Notes: generated by a model not told the origin, from the letters alone. DNA of 64,000 nucleotides from Anaerotruncus sp. G3(2012) (GCF_000403395.2 NZ_KE159679.1:93263-157262); one strand, 5' to 3'; positions 18,184 to 26,718 are shown, counted from the first letter of the stretch. Numbers and translations are program-made.

Positions 18184-19485
18184 TTATTTGGAACGGCCGT
18201 CCGGACGTTTGCCCTGCAGGACGTTGTGCATATCGAGGATGGTCTGGGAAGCGAGGTCGAAATCCCGGATTTCCTGATAACCCTCGACCAGGTCGCTGTG
18301 GACCAGTTCTTTTGCTTCCTCTTCGGGCTTGCGTTTGGGATAGACCGCCCGGAGCATGATCGGCGTAATGACCGTTGTCACCACCACCATAAGCACCACT
18401 GGCACCAGAAAAACCGGATTCATCATCCCGCTGGCGATTCCCTTGTTTGCCACGATCAGGGCCACCTCACCACGGGAGACCATGCCCACACCGATGCGGA
18501 GCGCTTCCTCTTTGGTATAACCACAGATTTTTGCACTCAGCCCGCATCCGATGATCTTGCTGAATACCGCTACCAGCACGATAACAACGGTCAGCAGCGC
18601 GGTGGGCAGGGTCATCGAGTCGAGCGACACTTTCAGGCCCACGCTCGCGAAAAAGACAGGGGAGAGGAACATATACGAAAGGGTCTCGCATTTGGAGTTG
18701 ACATAGGTGGCGCGGGTGGTGTTCGAGATCATCAGCCCGATGAAGAAGGCGCCGATGATGTCCGCCACGCCGAACACCTCTTCTGCGATGTAGGCATAGA
18801 AGAAGCAGAACGCCAGCGAGATGATCGCGAACCGTTTCCTGTTCCAGGAGGCCGAGTCCATCCATTTCTGGATCAGGGTGTGGAGGAACTTTCCAAGCAC
18901 CGCAGTCACGGCAAAGAACAGCACAACCTTGAGCATCACCACCCCCAGCCTGACCGACTGGTCGGAAGCACTGGTAATAAAGGTGAGCAGGATCAGTCCG
19001 AGGATGTCGTCGATCAGTGCGGCTCCAAGGATCGCGTTGCCTGACCGGGTGGAGAGCTTGCCCATCTCCTTGAGGGTCTCAACGCTGATCGAAACCGAGG
19101 TTGCAGTGAGGATGGTGCCTACAAACATGTTTTCCCAGAATACCTCGTGACCGCTGTTAAAGGCTGCGGCAGTCAAAAAACCGCCTGCCAACGGGACAAG
19201 AACGCCGCATAGGGCGATCAGGAAGGAAGAGCCGCCCGACCGGGTCAGCTCCTTCATGTCGGTTTGAAGCCCCGCACCGAACATCAGCACGATAACCCCC
19301 AGTTCCGAGATCTGGGACAGAAACTCTGTGGGGGAGATCAGTCCCAGAATGCTCGGCCCCAAAACCAGTCCCGCAATGAGCGCGCCCACGACCTGCGGCA
19401 TATCAACCCGCTTGGTCAGGATCGCAAACGATTTTGTCGCCAGCAGGATAATCGCGACATCGAAAATGTAACGATAGGATTCCAA
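18184..19485 (-). CDS. CPA2-family cation:proton antiporter
   Basis: The 433-residue integral membrane protein belongs to the Na+/H+ exchanger (KefB/GerN-like) family. It has about 12 membrane spans, with the core segments [36 protein letters not shown] and [12 protein letters not shown], the last carrying the paired acidic residues of the ion site. No nucleotide-binding TrkA domain follows; the tail after residue 400 is short and charged. I choose the TTG at 19485 because AGGAGG lies 8 bases upstream; the longer frame would run into the MITE at 19542. Confidence 0.9.
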
Positions 19486-19541
19486 ATCACAAAACCTCCT
19501 AACTTCTGTATCGAGCGCCCATAGACGTTCTTCACTCTCTA

Positions 19542-19702
19542 GGGTTTGTTTGAAAATAGAGAAATAGACGGATGGTTCGTAAAAAGCGAGCGGTTGCAAG
19601 GAAAAAAGCACAGGAATACTTGCTGTATTCCGCGCATTTTTGACGCGGCAGCTGCCGCTTTTTGTAGAAAAAGACGGCTATTTCGATTTTTCAAACAGCC
19701 CC
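19542..19702 (+). mobile_element. MITE-B, copy 1 (161 bp)
   Basis: The element starts GGGTTTGTTTGAAAATAGAG and ends with the inverted CGATTTTTCAAACAGCCC. It carries an inner CGCGGCAGCTGCCGC palindrome and differs from the copy at 26540-26700 by a single base near the left end. CTA flanks both sides, a possible 3-bp duplication. It sits in the 5' region of the antiporter gene. Confidence 0.88.
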
Positions 19703-19744
19703 TAGTCTCTGGCCCAAAGGCCGTTGTTTCCTGAACAAGAAGAG

Positions 19745-19780
19745 GAGAAGAGCGAAAACATCGTCTTTTTCGCTCTTCTC
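19745..19780. terminator. Strong hairpin, terminator-like
   Basis: GAGAAGAGCGAAAA pairs perfectly with TTTTCGCTCTTCTC. It lies upstream of the antiporter and MITE-B with no gene directly ahead on either strand, so it may be an attenuator or the remains of a lost gene's terminator. Confidence 0.5.
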
Positions 19781-20202
19781 TCGTGTTACCATAGAGTTAT
19801 ACCACTCGTTCAGCTGTTTGTCAACAATTTCTTTTGCTTTTTTTCTGTTCTTTTTTGTGGAGGCAGCCTCATCAATCTAACGAAAAAACATCTGCTGATA
19901 TAGGCAAATTCGACAAAACCCTTCCTTTCGAAATAATTTAGAAAGATTTTTTCATACTAAATGTTAAATTCTCTTCAAACGGATTTCATATTTGCCTTTT
20001 ATAATATAGCCATGCCAAACGGGAAGGGGCAATGCGGATGACCAACTGAATGCAGACACCATCTCTCACCACCAGATAAAATAAACAACAACTGTTAGCC
20101 TGCCGGATGGGCGGAACACCGGTCCGGCGGGCGGGACAGACAAACGATAACGCCTGCACAGGCTTTTTATAGATCATATCTCCTCCTCTTCTTTTTACTC
20201 TT
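19781..20202. other. AT-rich intergenic region with one Spo0A-box-like site
   Basis: This stretch between the antiporter and mrp is AT-rich up to about 20000. It contains TTCGACA at 19909-19915 (complement TGTCGAA, the 0A-box core), read on the minus strand toward the antiporter. I see no gene here. Confidence 0.4.
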
Positions 20203-20249
20203 CCAAAAACCCCGGGCGGGATACCTGGTATCCCGCCCGGGGTTTTTGG
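20203..20249. promoter_or_regulatory. Perfect 22-bp-arm palindrome upstream of mrp
   Basis: The arm CCAAAAACCCCGGGCGGG continues with ATAC and is repeated exactly in inverted form after a 3-base loop (20203-20224 and 20228-20249). It could be a bidirectional terminator, an attenuator in the mrp leader or a protein site. It ends about 85 bases before mrp. Confidence 0.7.
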
Positions 20250-20333
20250 CTGCATTTGACAATTCCCTCCGGACACAATATACTGAAAGCAATGGGATTC
20301 CACCAAGCAAATAATAAGGAGATGCAATGTAGA

Positions 20334-21161
20334 ATGAGCGAATGTACCCATAACTGCGAAACCTGCGGGCAGGACTGCTCCGAGCGCAAAAGCGCCCCTG
20401 AGGACTTTCGGGAGCCTCCCCACCCACAAAGCCGGATTGGCAAAGTCATTGGGGTGGTGAGCGGCAAGGGCGGCGTCGGCAAATCCATGGTCACCTCGAT
20501 GCTTTCGGTTTTGATGCGCCGCCGCGGCCACAAGGTCGGCATTCTGGATGCGGACGTCACCGGGCCTTCGATCCCGCAGGTGTTCGGCATCCATGAGAAG
20601 GCAATGGGCACCGAAGAGGGCATCCTGCCGGCCAGAACCAAAACCGGCATTGACATGATCTCGGTAAACCTGCTGCTCGAAAACGAGAGCGATCCGGTTG
20701 TCTGGCGCGGCCCGGTGATCGCAGGGGTGGTCAAGCAGTTCTGGACCGATGTGATCTGGCAGGATGTCGACTACCTGTTTGTAGACATGCCTCCCGGAAC
20801 CGGGGACGTACCGCTCACTGTCTTCCAAACCCTCCCTGTGGATGGGATTGTCGTGGTTGCATCCCCGCAGGAGCTGGTTTCGATGATCGTGGAAAAAGCG
20901 GTCAAGATGGCGAACATGATGCAGATCCCCATCCTTGGTCTGGTCGAAAATATGAGCTATGTCTCCTGCCCGGACTGCGGCAAACGGATTGCGCTGTTCG
21001 GTGAAAGCCATATCGACGAGATCGCCGCCTCCTATCAGCTTCCGGTGCTCGCCAAGCTGCCGGTTGACCCCGCACTTTCCCGGTCGGCGGATCAAGGGGT
21101 GATCGAGCTGTTCGAGGGGGACTGGATGGACAGCGCCGCAGATGTCATTGAAAAACTTTAA
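20334..21161 (+). CDS. mrp: Mrp/NBP35-family ATP-binding protein (Fe-S cluster carrier)
   Basis: The 275-residue P-loop ATPase is of the Mrp/ApbC/NBP35 type, which binds and transfers iron-sulfur clusters. The deviant Walker A SGKGGVGKS lies near residue 47, followed by ILDADVTGPSIPQ, VDMPPGTGDVPLT and the cluster-binding CPDC (in ENMSYVSCPDCGKR). A further N-terminal Cys motif (CTHNCETCGQDC) resembles the extra cluster site of NBP35-like forms. I place the start at MSECTHNC (20334), about 12 bases after AAGGAG; an ATG four codons upstream overlaps that site. Confidence 0.93.
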   Translation: MSECTHNCETCGQDCSERKSAPEDFREPPHPQSRIGKVIGVVSGKGGVGKSMVTSMLSVLMRRRGHKVGILDADVTGPSIPQVFGIHEKAMGTEEGILPARTKTGIDMISVNLLLENESDPVVWRGPVIAGVVKQFWTDVIWQDVDYLFVDMPPGTGDVPLTVFQTLPVDGIVVVASPQELVSMIVEKAVKMANMMQIPILGLVENMSYVSCPDCGKRIALFGESHIDEIAASYQLPVLAKLPVDPALSRSADQGVIELFEGDWMDSAADVIEKL

Positions 21162-21196
21162 AAAGCAGGCCGCGAACTTTTTCGCGGCCTGCTTTT
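21161..21196. terminator. Bidirectional terminator between mrp and the convergent small gene
   Basis: AAAAGCAGGCCGCG pairs with CGCGGCCTGCTTTT and is followed by T on both strands. It starts at the mrp stop codon. Confidence 0.88.
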
Positions 21197-21205
21197 TTGA
21201 TCCAA

Positions 21206-21487
21206 TCAAAAGGTTTTCTGACGATCCGGTAAGCTTACCCTTTCCTTTTTCTTCAGCAGCTCTTCCCCAATGCGGATCACATCCTGCCGGACACGCTCCC
21301 GCGCTTCGGGAGACAGGTCTTCCGGCGGCAGCAGGGTGCTCTGGGAGCAGGCCCCGTTTTTCTTCCAGCGTGTATAAATCCTCTTGCTATAGACCCCATC
21401 CGGATGGAGGATCCCGCGTTCCCTGTCCCCGAGGTCAACAACCTGGTCAACCTCAACCGGACCGTAGCATCCTGCATCGAATACCAT
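21206..21487 (-). CDS. Small uncharacterised protein (93 residues)
   Basis: It begins MVFDAGCYGPVEVDQVVDLG and is rich in charged residues, ending with a probable C-terminal helix (SPEARERVRQDVIRIGEELLKKK). I do not recognise the family. An ATG ten codons earlier (21517) is possible, but the ATG at 21487 follows GGGGTGG. It is convergent with mrp and shares its terminator. Confidence 0.65.
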   Translation of the reverse strand: MVFDAGCYGPVEVDQVVDLGDRERGILHPDGVYSKRIYTRWKKNGACSQSTLLPPEDLSPEARERVRQDVIRIGEELLKKKERVSLPDRQKTF

Positions 21488-21567
21488 ATGCACCACCCCT
21501 GCCCTATATTTATGCACCGGTTCGCCCCTTCTATGATTTTTTAAAGTGGGGGCATGGGGAAACCACT

Positions 21568-21596
21568 TTGCGATTTGCCATCAAACGTGGTATAAT
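21568..21596 (+). promoter_or_regulatory. Sigma-A-type promoter of the MATE gene
   Basis: TTGCGA (21568-21573) and a perfect TATAAT (21591-21596) are separated by exactly 17 bases. The -10 box lies inside the palindrome at 21577-21620. Confidence 0.8.
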
Positions 21597-21620
21597 AGCT
21601 GATATACCACGTTTGATGGC
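21577..21620. promoter_or_regulatory. Operator-like palindrome over the MATE promoter
   Basis: The 17-bp arm GCCATCAAACGTGGTAT (21577-21593) is repeated exactly in inverted form at 21604-21620. It covers the -10 box and the start point of transcription, as expected for a repressor site. No dedicated repressor gene lies beside it. Confidence 0.7.
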
Positions 21621-21662
21621 CAGGACGATGCGCAGGCAAAGCCTGCTCCTGCCCCGATGGCC
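21617..21662 (+). ncRNA. Structured leader RNA of the MATE gene, possible guanidine-IV (mepA-type) riboswitch
   Basis: Starting with CAGGACGATGC, it forms CAGGA/TCCTG around an internal loop and an inner stem GCAGGC/GCCTGC, followed by CCCGATGGCC; the outer bases GGCCA and TGGCC can pair. A second copy with 37 of 42 positions identical lies at 60952-60993, and the inner GCAG/CTGC stem is kept there. The position just after the promoter of a MATE exporter is where guanidine-IV riboswitches occur. The assignment to that class is from memory of its general layout and is inference. Confidence 0.45.
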
Positions 21663-21742
21663 CGCAATACCAGCCCAGCTCCCAATCGCGGCAAATTATC
21701 TGACATTAAAAAAATCACATCCGTTGGAAAAGAGGAAACAGA

Positions 21743-23128
21743 ATGAACCAGAACATGGACTATCGTTTCTCCCATGAAAGGATGCCCAAACTGATCGTTT
21801 CGCTTGCGGCGCCTGCGATCGCCGCACAGATCATCAACGCACTTTACAACATTGTGGACCGGATGTACATTGGGCAGATGCCCGGGGACGGCACATTGGC
21901 GCTCACCGGCGTGGGGATCACCTTCCCGATCATCATGATGGTTTCCGCGTTTTCCGCCCTGATCGGTTTTGGCGGTGCACCGCTTTCGTCAATCAAGCTG
22001 GGCGAAGGCGACCGGGAGGGCGCGGAGCGGATACTGGGGTTCTGCTTCTCGATGCTGATCGGCTGTGCACTGGTCCTGACAGTCCTGCTGCTGCCTGCCC
22101 AGAACTATCTGCTTCCGCTTTTCGGCGCAAGCCCGGATACCATGCCCTACGCCTCGAGCTATCTCCAGATCTATCTGACCGGCACGATCAGTGTACAGCT
22201 TGCGCTGGGGATGAACCAGTTTGTCTCGGCGCAGGGGTTCGCCAAAACGGCGATGTTCACCGTCTGCATCGGCGCTGCCCTCAACATCCTCCTCGACCCA
22301 ATCCTGATCTTCGGGTTCGGCCTGGGGGTGCGCGGCGCCGCATGGGCCACTGTCATTTCTCAGACCGTCTCGGCTGTCTGGGTGCTGTCGTTCTTTTTCT
22401 TGGGCCGCTCCAACCTGCGCCTGCGGGTCAAAAACATGAAATTTGAGTGGAAGATTGCGTGCAATGTCCTGGGGCTGGGGATGTCCCCGTTTATCATGCA
22501 GAGCACCACAAGCCTTGTACAGGTGGCCTTCAATTCCTCCCTCGCCTACTATGGCGGAGACCTCTATGTGGGCGCAATGGTCATCCTCAACAGCGTGATG
22601 CAGTTTGCGCTGATGCCGGCTATGGGGGTCGCGCAGGGCGCGCAGCCGATCATTGGTTACAACTACGGCTCGGGTGACCATGACCGCGTCCGCTCGGCGA
22701 TCCGATACAGCACCTTTTTCTGTGTCCTGTTCTCCGGGGTAGTCTGGACGCTCACCGTCTTTTTTCCCACCATCCCGGTTCGGATGTTCACCAGCAACCC
22801 GGAGTTGATCGGCCTGACCGCCCAGACCATGCGTGTATTTTTCCTCGGTATCCTGATCTTTGGGTTCCAGATCGCGTTTCAGCAGGCGTTTGTCGCGCTG
22901 GGGCAGGCGAAAGTCTCGATCTTCATTGCCGCGCTGCGCAAGCTGATCCTGCTGATCCCGCTGATCCTCTTCCTGCCCAAGCTGCTGCCATCCCCGGTCT
23001 GGGGCGTTATCATCGCGGAGCCGGTTGCGGATACGATCGCTGCGGTGACCTGCATCATCCTGTTCCGGCTTAGAATCCGCGCACTGCTGCATACGGGAAA
23101 CCGGCCGGCTGATGTCTCTGAATCATAA
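21743..23128 (+). CDS. MATE-family multidrug/cation efflux transporter
   Basis: The 461-residue protein has 12 predicted membrane spans and two MatE repeats. Typical segments are LAAPAIAAQIINALYNIVDRMYIG, GFGGAPLSSIKLGEGD, ALGMNQFVSAQGFAKTAM and GVAQGAQPIIGYNYGSGDHDRV. Family members export organic cations in exchange for Na+ or H+. The ATG follows AAAGAGGAAACAG. Regulation is suggested by the palindrome over the promoter and the structured leader upstream. Confidence 0.93.
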   Translation: MNQNMDYRFSHERMPKLIVSLAAPAIAAQIINALYNIVDRMYIGQMPGDGTLALTGVGITFPIIMMVSAFSALIGFGGAPLSSIKLGEGDREGAERILGFCFSMLIGCALVLTVLLLPAQNYLLPLFGASPDTMPYASSYLQIYLTGTISVQLALGMNQFVSAQGFAKTAMFTVCIGAALNILLDPILIFGFGLGVRGAAWATVISQTVSAVWVLSFFFLGRSNLRLRVKNMKFEWKIACNVLGLGMSPFIMQSTTSLVQVAFNSSLAYYGGDLYVGAMVILNSVMQFALMPAMGVAQGAQPIIGYNYGSGDHDRVRSAIRYSTFFCVLFSGVVWTLTVFFPTIPVRMFTSNPELIGLTAQTMRVFFLGILIFGFQIAFQQAFVALGQAKVSIFIAALRKLILLIPLILFLPKLLPSPVWGVIIAEPVADTIAAVTCIILFRLRIRALLHTGNRPADVSES

Positions 23129-23140
23129 ACAATGTCTGAA

Positions 23141-23176
23141 AAAAGCGCAGGAATACGGTTGTATCCCTGCGCTTTT
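23141..23176. terminator. Bidirectional terminator between MATE and LacI-family genes
   Basis: AAAAGCGCAGG pairs with CCTGCGCTTTT around a 14-base loop, with T-runs on both sides. Confidence 0.85.
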
Positions 23177-23183
23177 CCTTTGG

Positions 23184-24212
23184 TCAGTCAATGTTTTCCT
23201 TGATCTTAATGACCGTATCGGTAATATGGTCCTGTGGGACCACCCGTTTCCCGCTCATGTAGTAATCGAACATCAGCTGGATGGAGCATCGTCCCTGTTC
23301 CACCGGTTCCTGGCCGATTGTAAAGTCAATCACCCCGTCCCGGACAAGCTGCCGGGTGGTTTCAATCTCGTCATACGAAAGCACATAAATCCGGTTCTGC
23401 CGCCCCAGTTCGGTGACTGCCCGGCAGACCCCCGCCCCGCCGGCCGCAACAATATAGATGCAGTTGATGTCCGGATGGTCACACAGCACCTTCATCGTAG
23501 GCTGATAGGCGTACTCATCGTTGTCCAGCGATTCAAAGACATCCACCAGCTTGTAGGGGACCTTTTTCTCCCGGAGCGTACGGGAAAAACCGCGGATCCG
23601 CTCGTTGTGGCCCTTGATCTTGAGGGAGCCGGTCACGATCAGCAGGTTAAGCCGGGATGGGTTCATCATCGTAAGCAGCCCGGCGGCAACACTGCCCCCG
23701 CGCAGGTAATCCGACCCGACATAGCAGAGCCGTTTGGTGCCGGTCAGGTCAGTGTTGACCGTGATAACCGGTATCCCGGATTCGATCAGCCGGTTGAGAA
23801 AGCTGCGGATCTCGTGGGTATCGACTGTGGAGACACAAAGCGCCTGACAGCCCGCGTCCACCAGGCCTTGGATCGCCTGGATATGGGTCTGCACATCGTA
23901 CCCCGCAACCCGCGACAGCTCGACAGTTACGCCAAAGTCCGCGTATTCCGCCTCCGCCTGCCGGAAGCCTGCAACGACATCTTCATAAAAGGCATTTCCA
24001 ATGCCGGGCAGGAAACAGCCGATCTTGAGCGGCTGTTTGCGCGCTGCGAGGATTTTGCCTGCGCGGTTTGGCTCATATCCCAGGTCTTTGGCGATCTGGC
24101 GCACATGAACCGCGATTTCGGGTTTGACCCCGGACCGGTTGTGCAGCACCCGGTCAACCGTCCCGCGGGACACCCCCGCAGCCGCTGCGATCTGTTTGAT
24201 TGTGGCCGGCAT
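23184..24212 (-). CDS. LacI-family transcriptional regulator
   Basis: The 342-residue repressor has the LacI helix-turn-helix at the N-terminus (IKQIAAAAGVSRGTVDRVLHNRSGVKPE), the hinge LAARKQPLKIG and a periplasmic-binding-protein-like sugar domain with CVSTVDTHEIRSFLNRL and NCIYIVAAGGAGVCRAV. The sensor domain resembles the RbsB-like group that binds monosaccharides. It lies next to the sugar cluster at 24334-32766 and on the same strand, so it is the best candidate to bind the two CGTGCACGAGCAC sites ahead of that cluster. The ATG follows GGGGAGAGGTG. Confidence 0.92.
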   Translation of the reverse strand: MPATIKQIAAAAGVSRGTVDRVLHNRSGVKPEIAVHVRQIAKDLGYEPNRAGKILAARKQPLKIGCFLPGIGNAFYEDVVAGFRQAEAEYADFGVTVELSRVAGYDVQTHIQAIQGLVDAGCQALCVSTVDTHEIRSFLNRLIESGIPVITVNTDLTGTKRLCYVGSDYLRGGSVAAGLLTMMNPSRLNLLIVTGSLKIKGHNERIRGFSRTLREKKVPYKLVDVFESLDNDEYAYQPTMKVLCDHPDINCIYIVAAGGAGVCRAVTELGRQNRIYVLSYDEIETTRQLVRDGVIDFTIGQEPVEQGRCSIQLMFDYYMSGKRVVPQDHITDTVIKIKENID

Positions 24213-24247
24213 TGGACTTCACCTCTCCCCATTTTCACCCTGAAACA

Positions 24248-24280
24248 ATGGGCGGAGCGGCAGAAAGCCGCTCCGCCCAT
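24248..24280 (-). terminator. Hairpin terminating the sugar cluster
   Basis: ATGGGCGGAGCGGC pairs with GCCGCTCCGCCCAT around a 5-base loop, between the isomerase stop and the LacI-family gene. The following T-run is weak, so some readthrough into the regulator gene is possible. Confidence 0.65.
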
Positions 24281-24333
24281 TCCTATTCTACACCTTTTTC
24301 GACAGGATTACCAGAGATTTGTGCCAATATGCC

Positions 24334-25818
24334 TTATGCGAATGGGTTTTCGTCGCGATAAAGCATCCCTTTCGGCTGATTAAACGCGATATCCGGCACA
24401 CCGAGATAGTCAAAGATGGTATAAAGCGCCTTGCCAACGTGCCCAAATGCCACCGCGCCGTGGTGCGGATACCGCTTGGAGATCAGCACATGGCGGTAGA
24501 ACCGGCCCATCTCGGGGATCGCGAAGATGCCGATGCCGCCGAACGAACGGGTTGCCACCGGCAGAACCTCGCCCTGTGCAATGTACGCCTGAAGCGAAGT
24601 GTCCGCGTTCGAGTGCAGCCGGAAGAAGGTGATGCCGCCTGCCGCGATGTCGCCCTCGAGGGTGCCGCGGGTGAAGTCCGGATCGCCGCCGTTCTCGAGC
24701 AGACGGTTTTGGATCAGCTGGTATTTGACCGCGCCTGCTTTCAGGCGGCAGAACGGGGTGTTCCCGCAGTGGAAGCCCATGAAGGTGTCACGCAGGGTGT
24801 ACGGATATTTGCCCTCGATATCCTCTTTGAACAGGTCAGCCGGAACCGAGTTGTTGATATCGAGCAGGGTGACCGGCTCCCCTGTGATGCAGGCGCCGAT
24901 ATACTCGCTGACCGCACCATAGATGTCCACCTCACAGGCAACCGGGATGCCGCGCGAAGCCAGCCGGCTGTTGACATAACACGGCTCAAAGCCGAACTCC
25001 TTCGGGAACGCGGGCCAGCATTTGTCCGCGAAGACGACATAGTCCCGCGCGCCCTTGTTGGCCTCCGCCCAGTCGAGCAGGGTCAGCTCAAACTGCGCCA
25101 TGCGGGGCAGCAGGTCGGGATACTGGTTGCCCTGTACGCCTAGTTCAGCCGCCATATCCGCGGCCACCTCTTCAATCCGGGAATCGCCCTTATGCGCTTT
25201 GTAGGCAACCAGCAGGTCCAGCTCAGAATTTTCCTGAATTTCGATGCCGAGGTCATAGAGCGCTTTGATCGGCGCATTGCAGGCAAAGAAATCCTGCGGA
25301 CGCGGCCCAAAGGTGATGACCTTGAGCGAGCTCAACCCAATCAGGGTGCGTGCAACCGGCAGGAAATCGGTAATCATCCCGCAGATTTCCTCGGCAGTGC
25401 CGACCGGGTACTCGGGGATCACCGCTTTCAGCTTGCGCAGGCCGAGATTGTAGGAGCAGTTGAGCACGCCGCAGTAGGCGTCGCCGCGCCCGTTGATGAG
25501 GTCTTTGCCGGTTTCCTCAGCAGCCGCAGCATACATCACCGGGCCGCCGAACTGTTTCGCGATCAGGGTTTCAGGGGTCTCGGGGCCGAAGTTGCCCAGA
25601 TAGACGAACAGCGCGTTGCAGCCCGCAGCTTTGACATCCTCGACCGCTTTCAGCATGTCTTTTTCGTTTTCCACCGCAATTTTACATTCATAGATGCTGC
25701 CGCCCTTTGCGGTATAGGCGTCCACGATCGCCTTGCGGCGGCGCTCGGACAGCGAAACGATGAAGCAGTCACGCGAGACTGCGATGATACCAAGCTTGAC
25801 TTCAGGGATATTTTTCAT
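24334..25818 (-). CDS. L-fucose/L-arabinose isomerase family protein
   Basis: The 494-residue protein has the FucI/AraA-like architecture, a cytosolic aldose-ketose isomerase that uses a divalent metal. I see the N-terminal LGIIAVSRDCF, the middle segment ALFVYLGNFGPETPETL, CYVNSRLASRGIPVACEVDIYGAVSEYI and the C-terminal RYPHHGAVAFGHVGKALYTIF. The acidic metal ligands are plausibly in the ACEVD and related segments. The family includes isomerases of fucose, arabinose and several rare sugars; the substrate is not clear. It lies 13 bases downstream of the DUF4867 gene in an operon with a sugar importer and a FGGY kinase. Confidence 0.85.
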   Translation of the reverse strand: MKNIPEVKLGIIAVSRDCFIVSLSERRRKAIVDAYTAKGGSIYECKIAVENEKDMLKAVEDVKAAGCNALFVYLGNFGPETPETLIAKQFGGPVMYAAAAEETGKDLINGRGDAYCGVLNCSYNLGLRKLKAVIPEYPVGTAEEICGMITDFLPVARTLIGLSSLKVITFGPRPQDFFACNAPIKALYDLGIEIQENSELDLLVAYKAHKGDSRIEEVAADMAAELGVQGNQYPDLLPRMAQFELTLLDWAEANKGARDYVVFADKCWPAFPKEFGFEPCYVNSRLASRGIPVACEVDIYGAVSEYIGACITGEPVTLLDINNSVPADLFKEDIEGKYPYTLRDTFMGFHCGNTPFCRLKAGAVKYQLIQNRLLENGGDPDFTRGTLEGDIAAGGITFFRLHSNADTSLQAYIAQGEVLPVATRSFGGIGIFAIPEMGRFYRHVLISKRYPHHGAVAFGHVGKALYTIFDYLGVPDIAFNQPKGMLYRDENPFA

Positions 25819-25831
25819 GGGTCTTCTCTCC

Positions 25832-26455
25832 TTACTTGATGGTGATATTTTCCCCGCTCAGGCCGACAAATGCGCCGTCCTTCGCTTCGTTTGAATCCGG
25901 ATGTGCGATCAGCCATTTATTGCGGGCGCGCAGGAACCGGTCTTCCAGCGTTTCCGGCTGGATGGCGGGCATATCAGTATTGGTGCCGCGCGGCAGTACG
26001 ACCGCCACCCGGAAGCCCTCCTTGCCCGGCATAGTTACCGGCGCATAGTGCAGGGTGGTTTCATAGAGCAGAACCGCGGTTCCCGCCGGGGCGGAAAATG
26101 CCTCGACTTCACTGGTATCCAGCCTGCCGTCCTGCACCTTCTGGAGCGATGCAACCAGAAAAACCATGTCATCATCCGGGATATTCAGTTCGCTGTTGCG
26201 GTGGTATTCCAGACAGTTCAGTTGCTGGTTGTGCCCATTGCAGTAGCCAACCTGCACCGGCATCCCGCCGAACACCCTTTCCGCGACCTGCTGGGAGACC
26301 GGCAGCGCCTCGATCGTCGGGTCGCTCGGGACATAAATCGTATGATCAGCCGGTTTTTCGCTCGTCTCACGAACCAGCCTGAGCAGGGGCGCAAAGTCGT
26401 AGCCCTCGATCACCTTGCCATAGACAGCAAACTCCTTGTCAAATACGGATTTCAT
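25832..26455 (-). CDS. DUF4867 family protein (cupin-like)
   Basis: The 207-residue protein belongs, by its size and by the segment NCLEYHRNSELNIPDDDMVFLVASLQ, to DUF4867, which is usually encoded beside sugar isomerase genes in Clostridia. The pattern H...E, then LLYETTLHYAP, suggests a cupin-like metal site. A role as a sugar isomerase or mutarotase partner is inference. The ATG follows GAAGGAGGGA and the gene is 13 bases upstream of the isomerase. Confidence 0.75.
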   Translation of the reverse strand: MKSVFDKEFAVYGKVIEGYDFAPLLRLVRETSEKPADHTIYVPSDPTIEALPVSQQVAERVFGGMPVQVGYCNGHNQQLNCLEYHRNSELNIPDDDMVFLVASLQKVQDGRLDTSEVEAFSAPAGTAVLLYETTLHYAPVTMPGKEGFRVAVVLPRGTNTDMPAIQPETLEDRFLRARNKWLIAHPDSNEAKDGAFVGLSGENITIK

Positions 26456-26483
26456 CGGATGGTTCCCTCCTTCGTGATAGCGG

Positions 26484-26537
26484 CGGGGGGCTCTGCCCCC
26501 GACCCCGCAATTTTTTGAAAAAAATTGACTAAAACTT
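26484..26537 (+). repeat. Mosaic hairpin repeat fragment
   Basis: Contains GGGGGGCTCTGCCCCC and the closing module CGCAATTTTTT / AAAAAATTG followed by ACTAAAACTT, directly against MITE-B copy 2. Confidence 0.7.
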
Positions 26538-26539
26538 CA

Positions 26540-26700
26540 GGGCTTGTTTGAAAATAGAGAAATAGACGGATGGTTCGTAAAAAGCGAGCGGTTGCAAGGA
26601 AAAAAGCACAGGAATACTTGCTGTATTCCGCGCATTTTTGACGCGGCAGCTGCCGCTTTTTGTAGAAAAAGACGGCTATTTCGATTTTTCAAACAGCCCC
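26540..26700 (+). mobile_element. MITE-B, copy 2
   Basis: One base differs from the copy at 19542-19702 (GGGC instead of GGGT at the left end). The near-identity implies recent movement or recombination. Any peptide read from it is repeated exactly at the other copy and is not a real gene. Confidence 0.88.
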
Positions 26701-26718
26701 TAGATTGGGTAAAAGGAA

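Noticed and set aside
19546-19734. Reading frame inside MITE-B (also at 26544)
   Set aside because: The same peptide is encoded by both copies only because the DNA is repeated; it has no ribosome site and crosses the terminal repeat.
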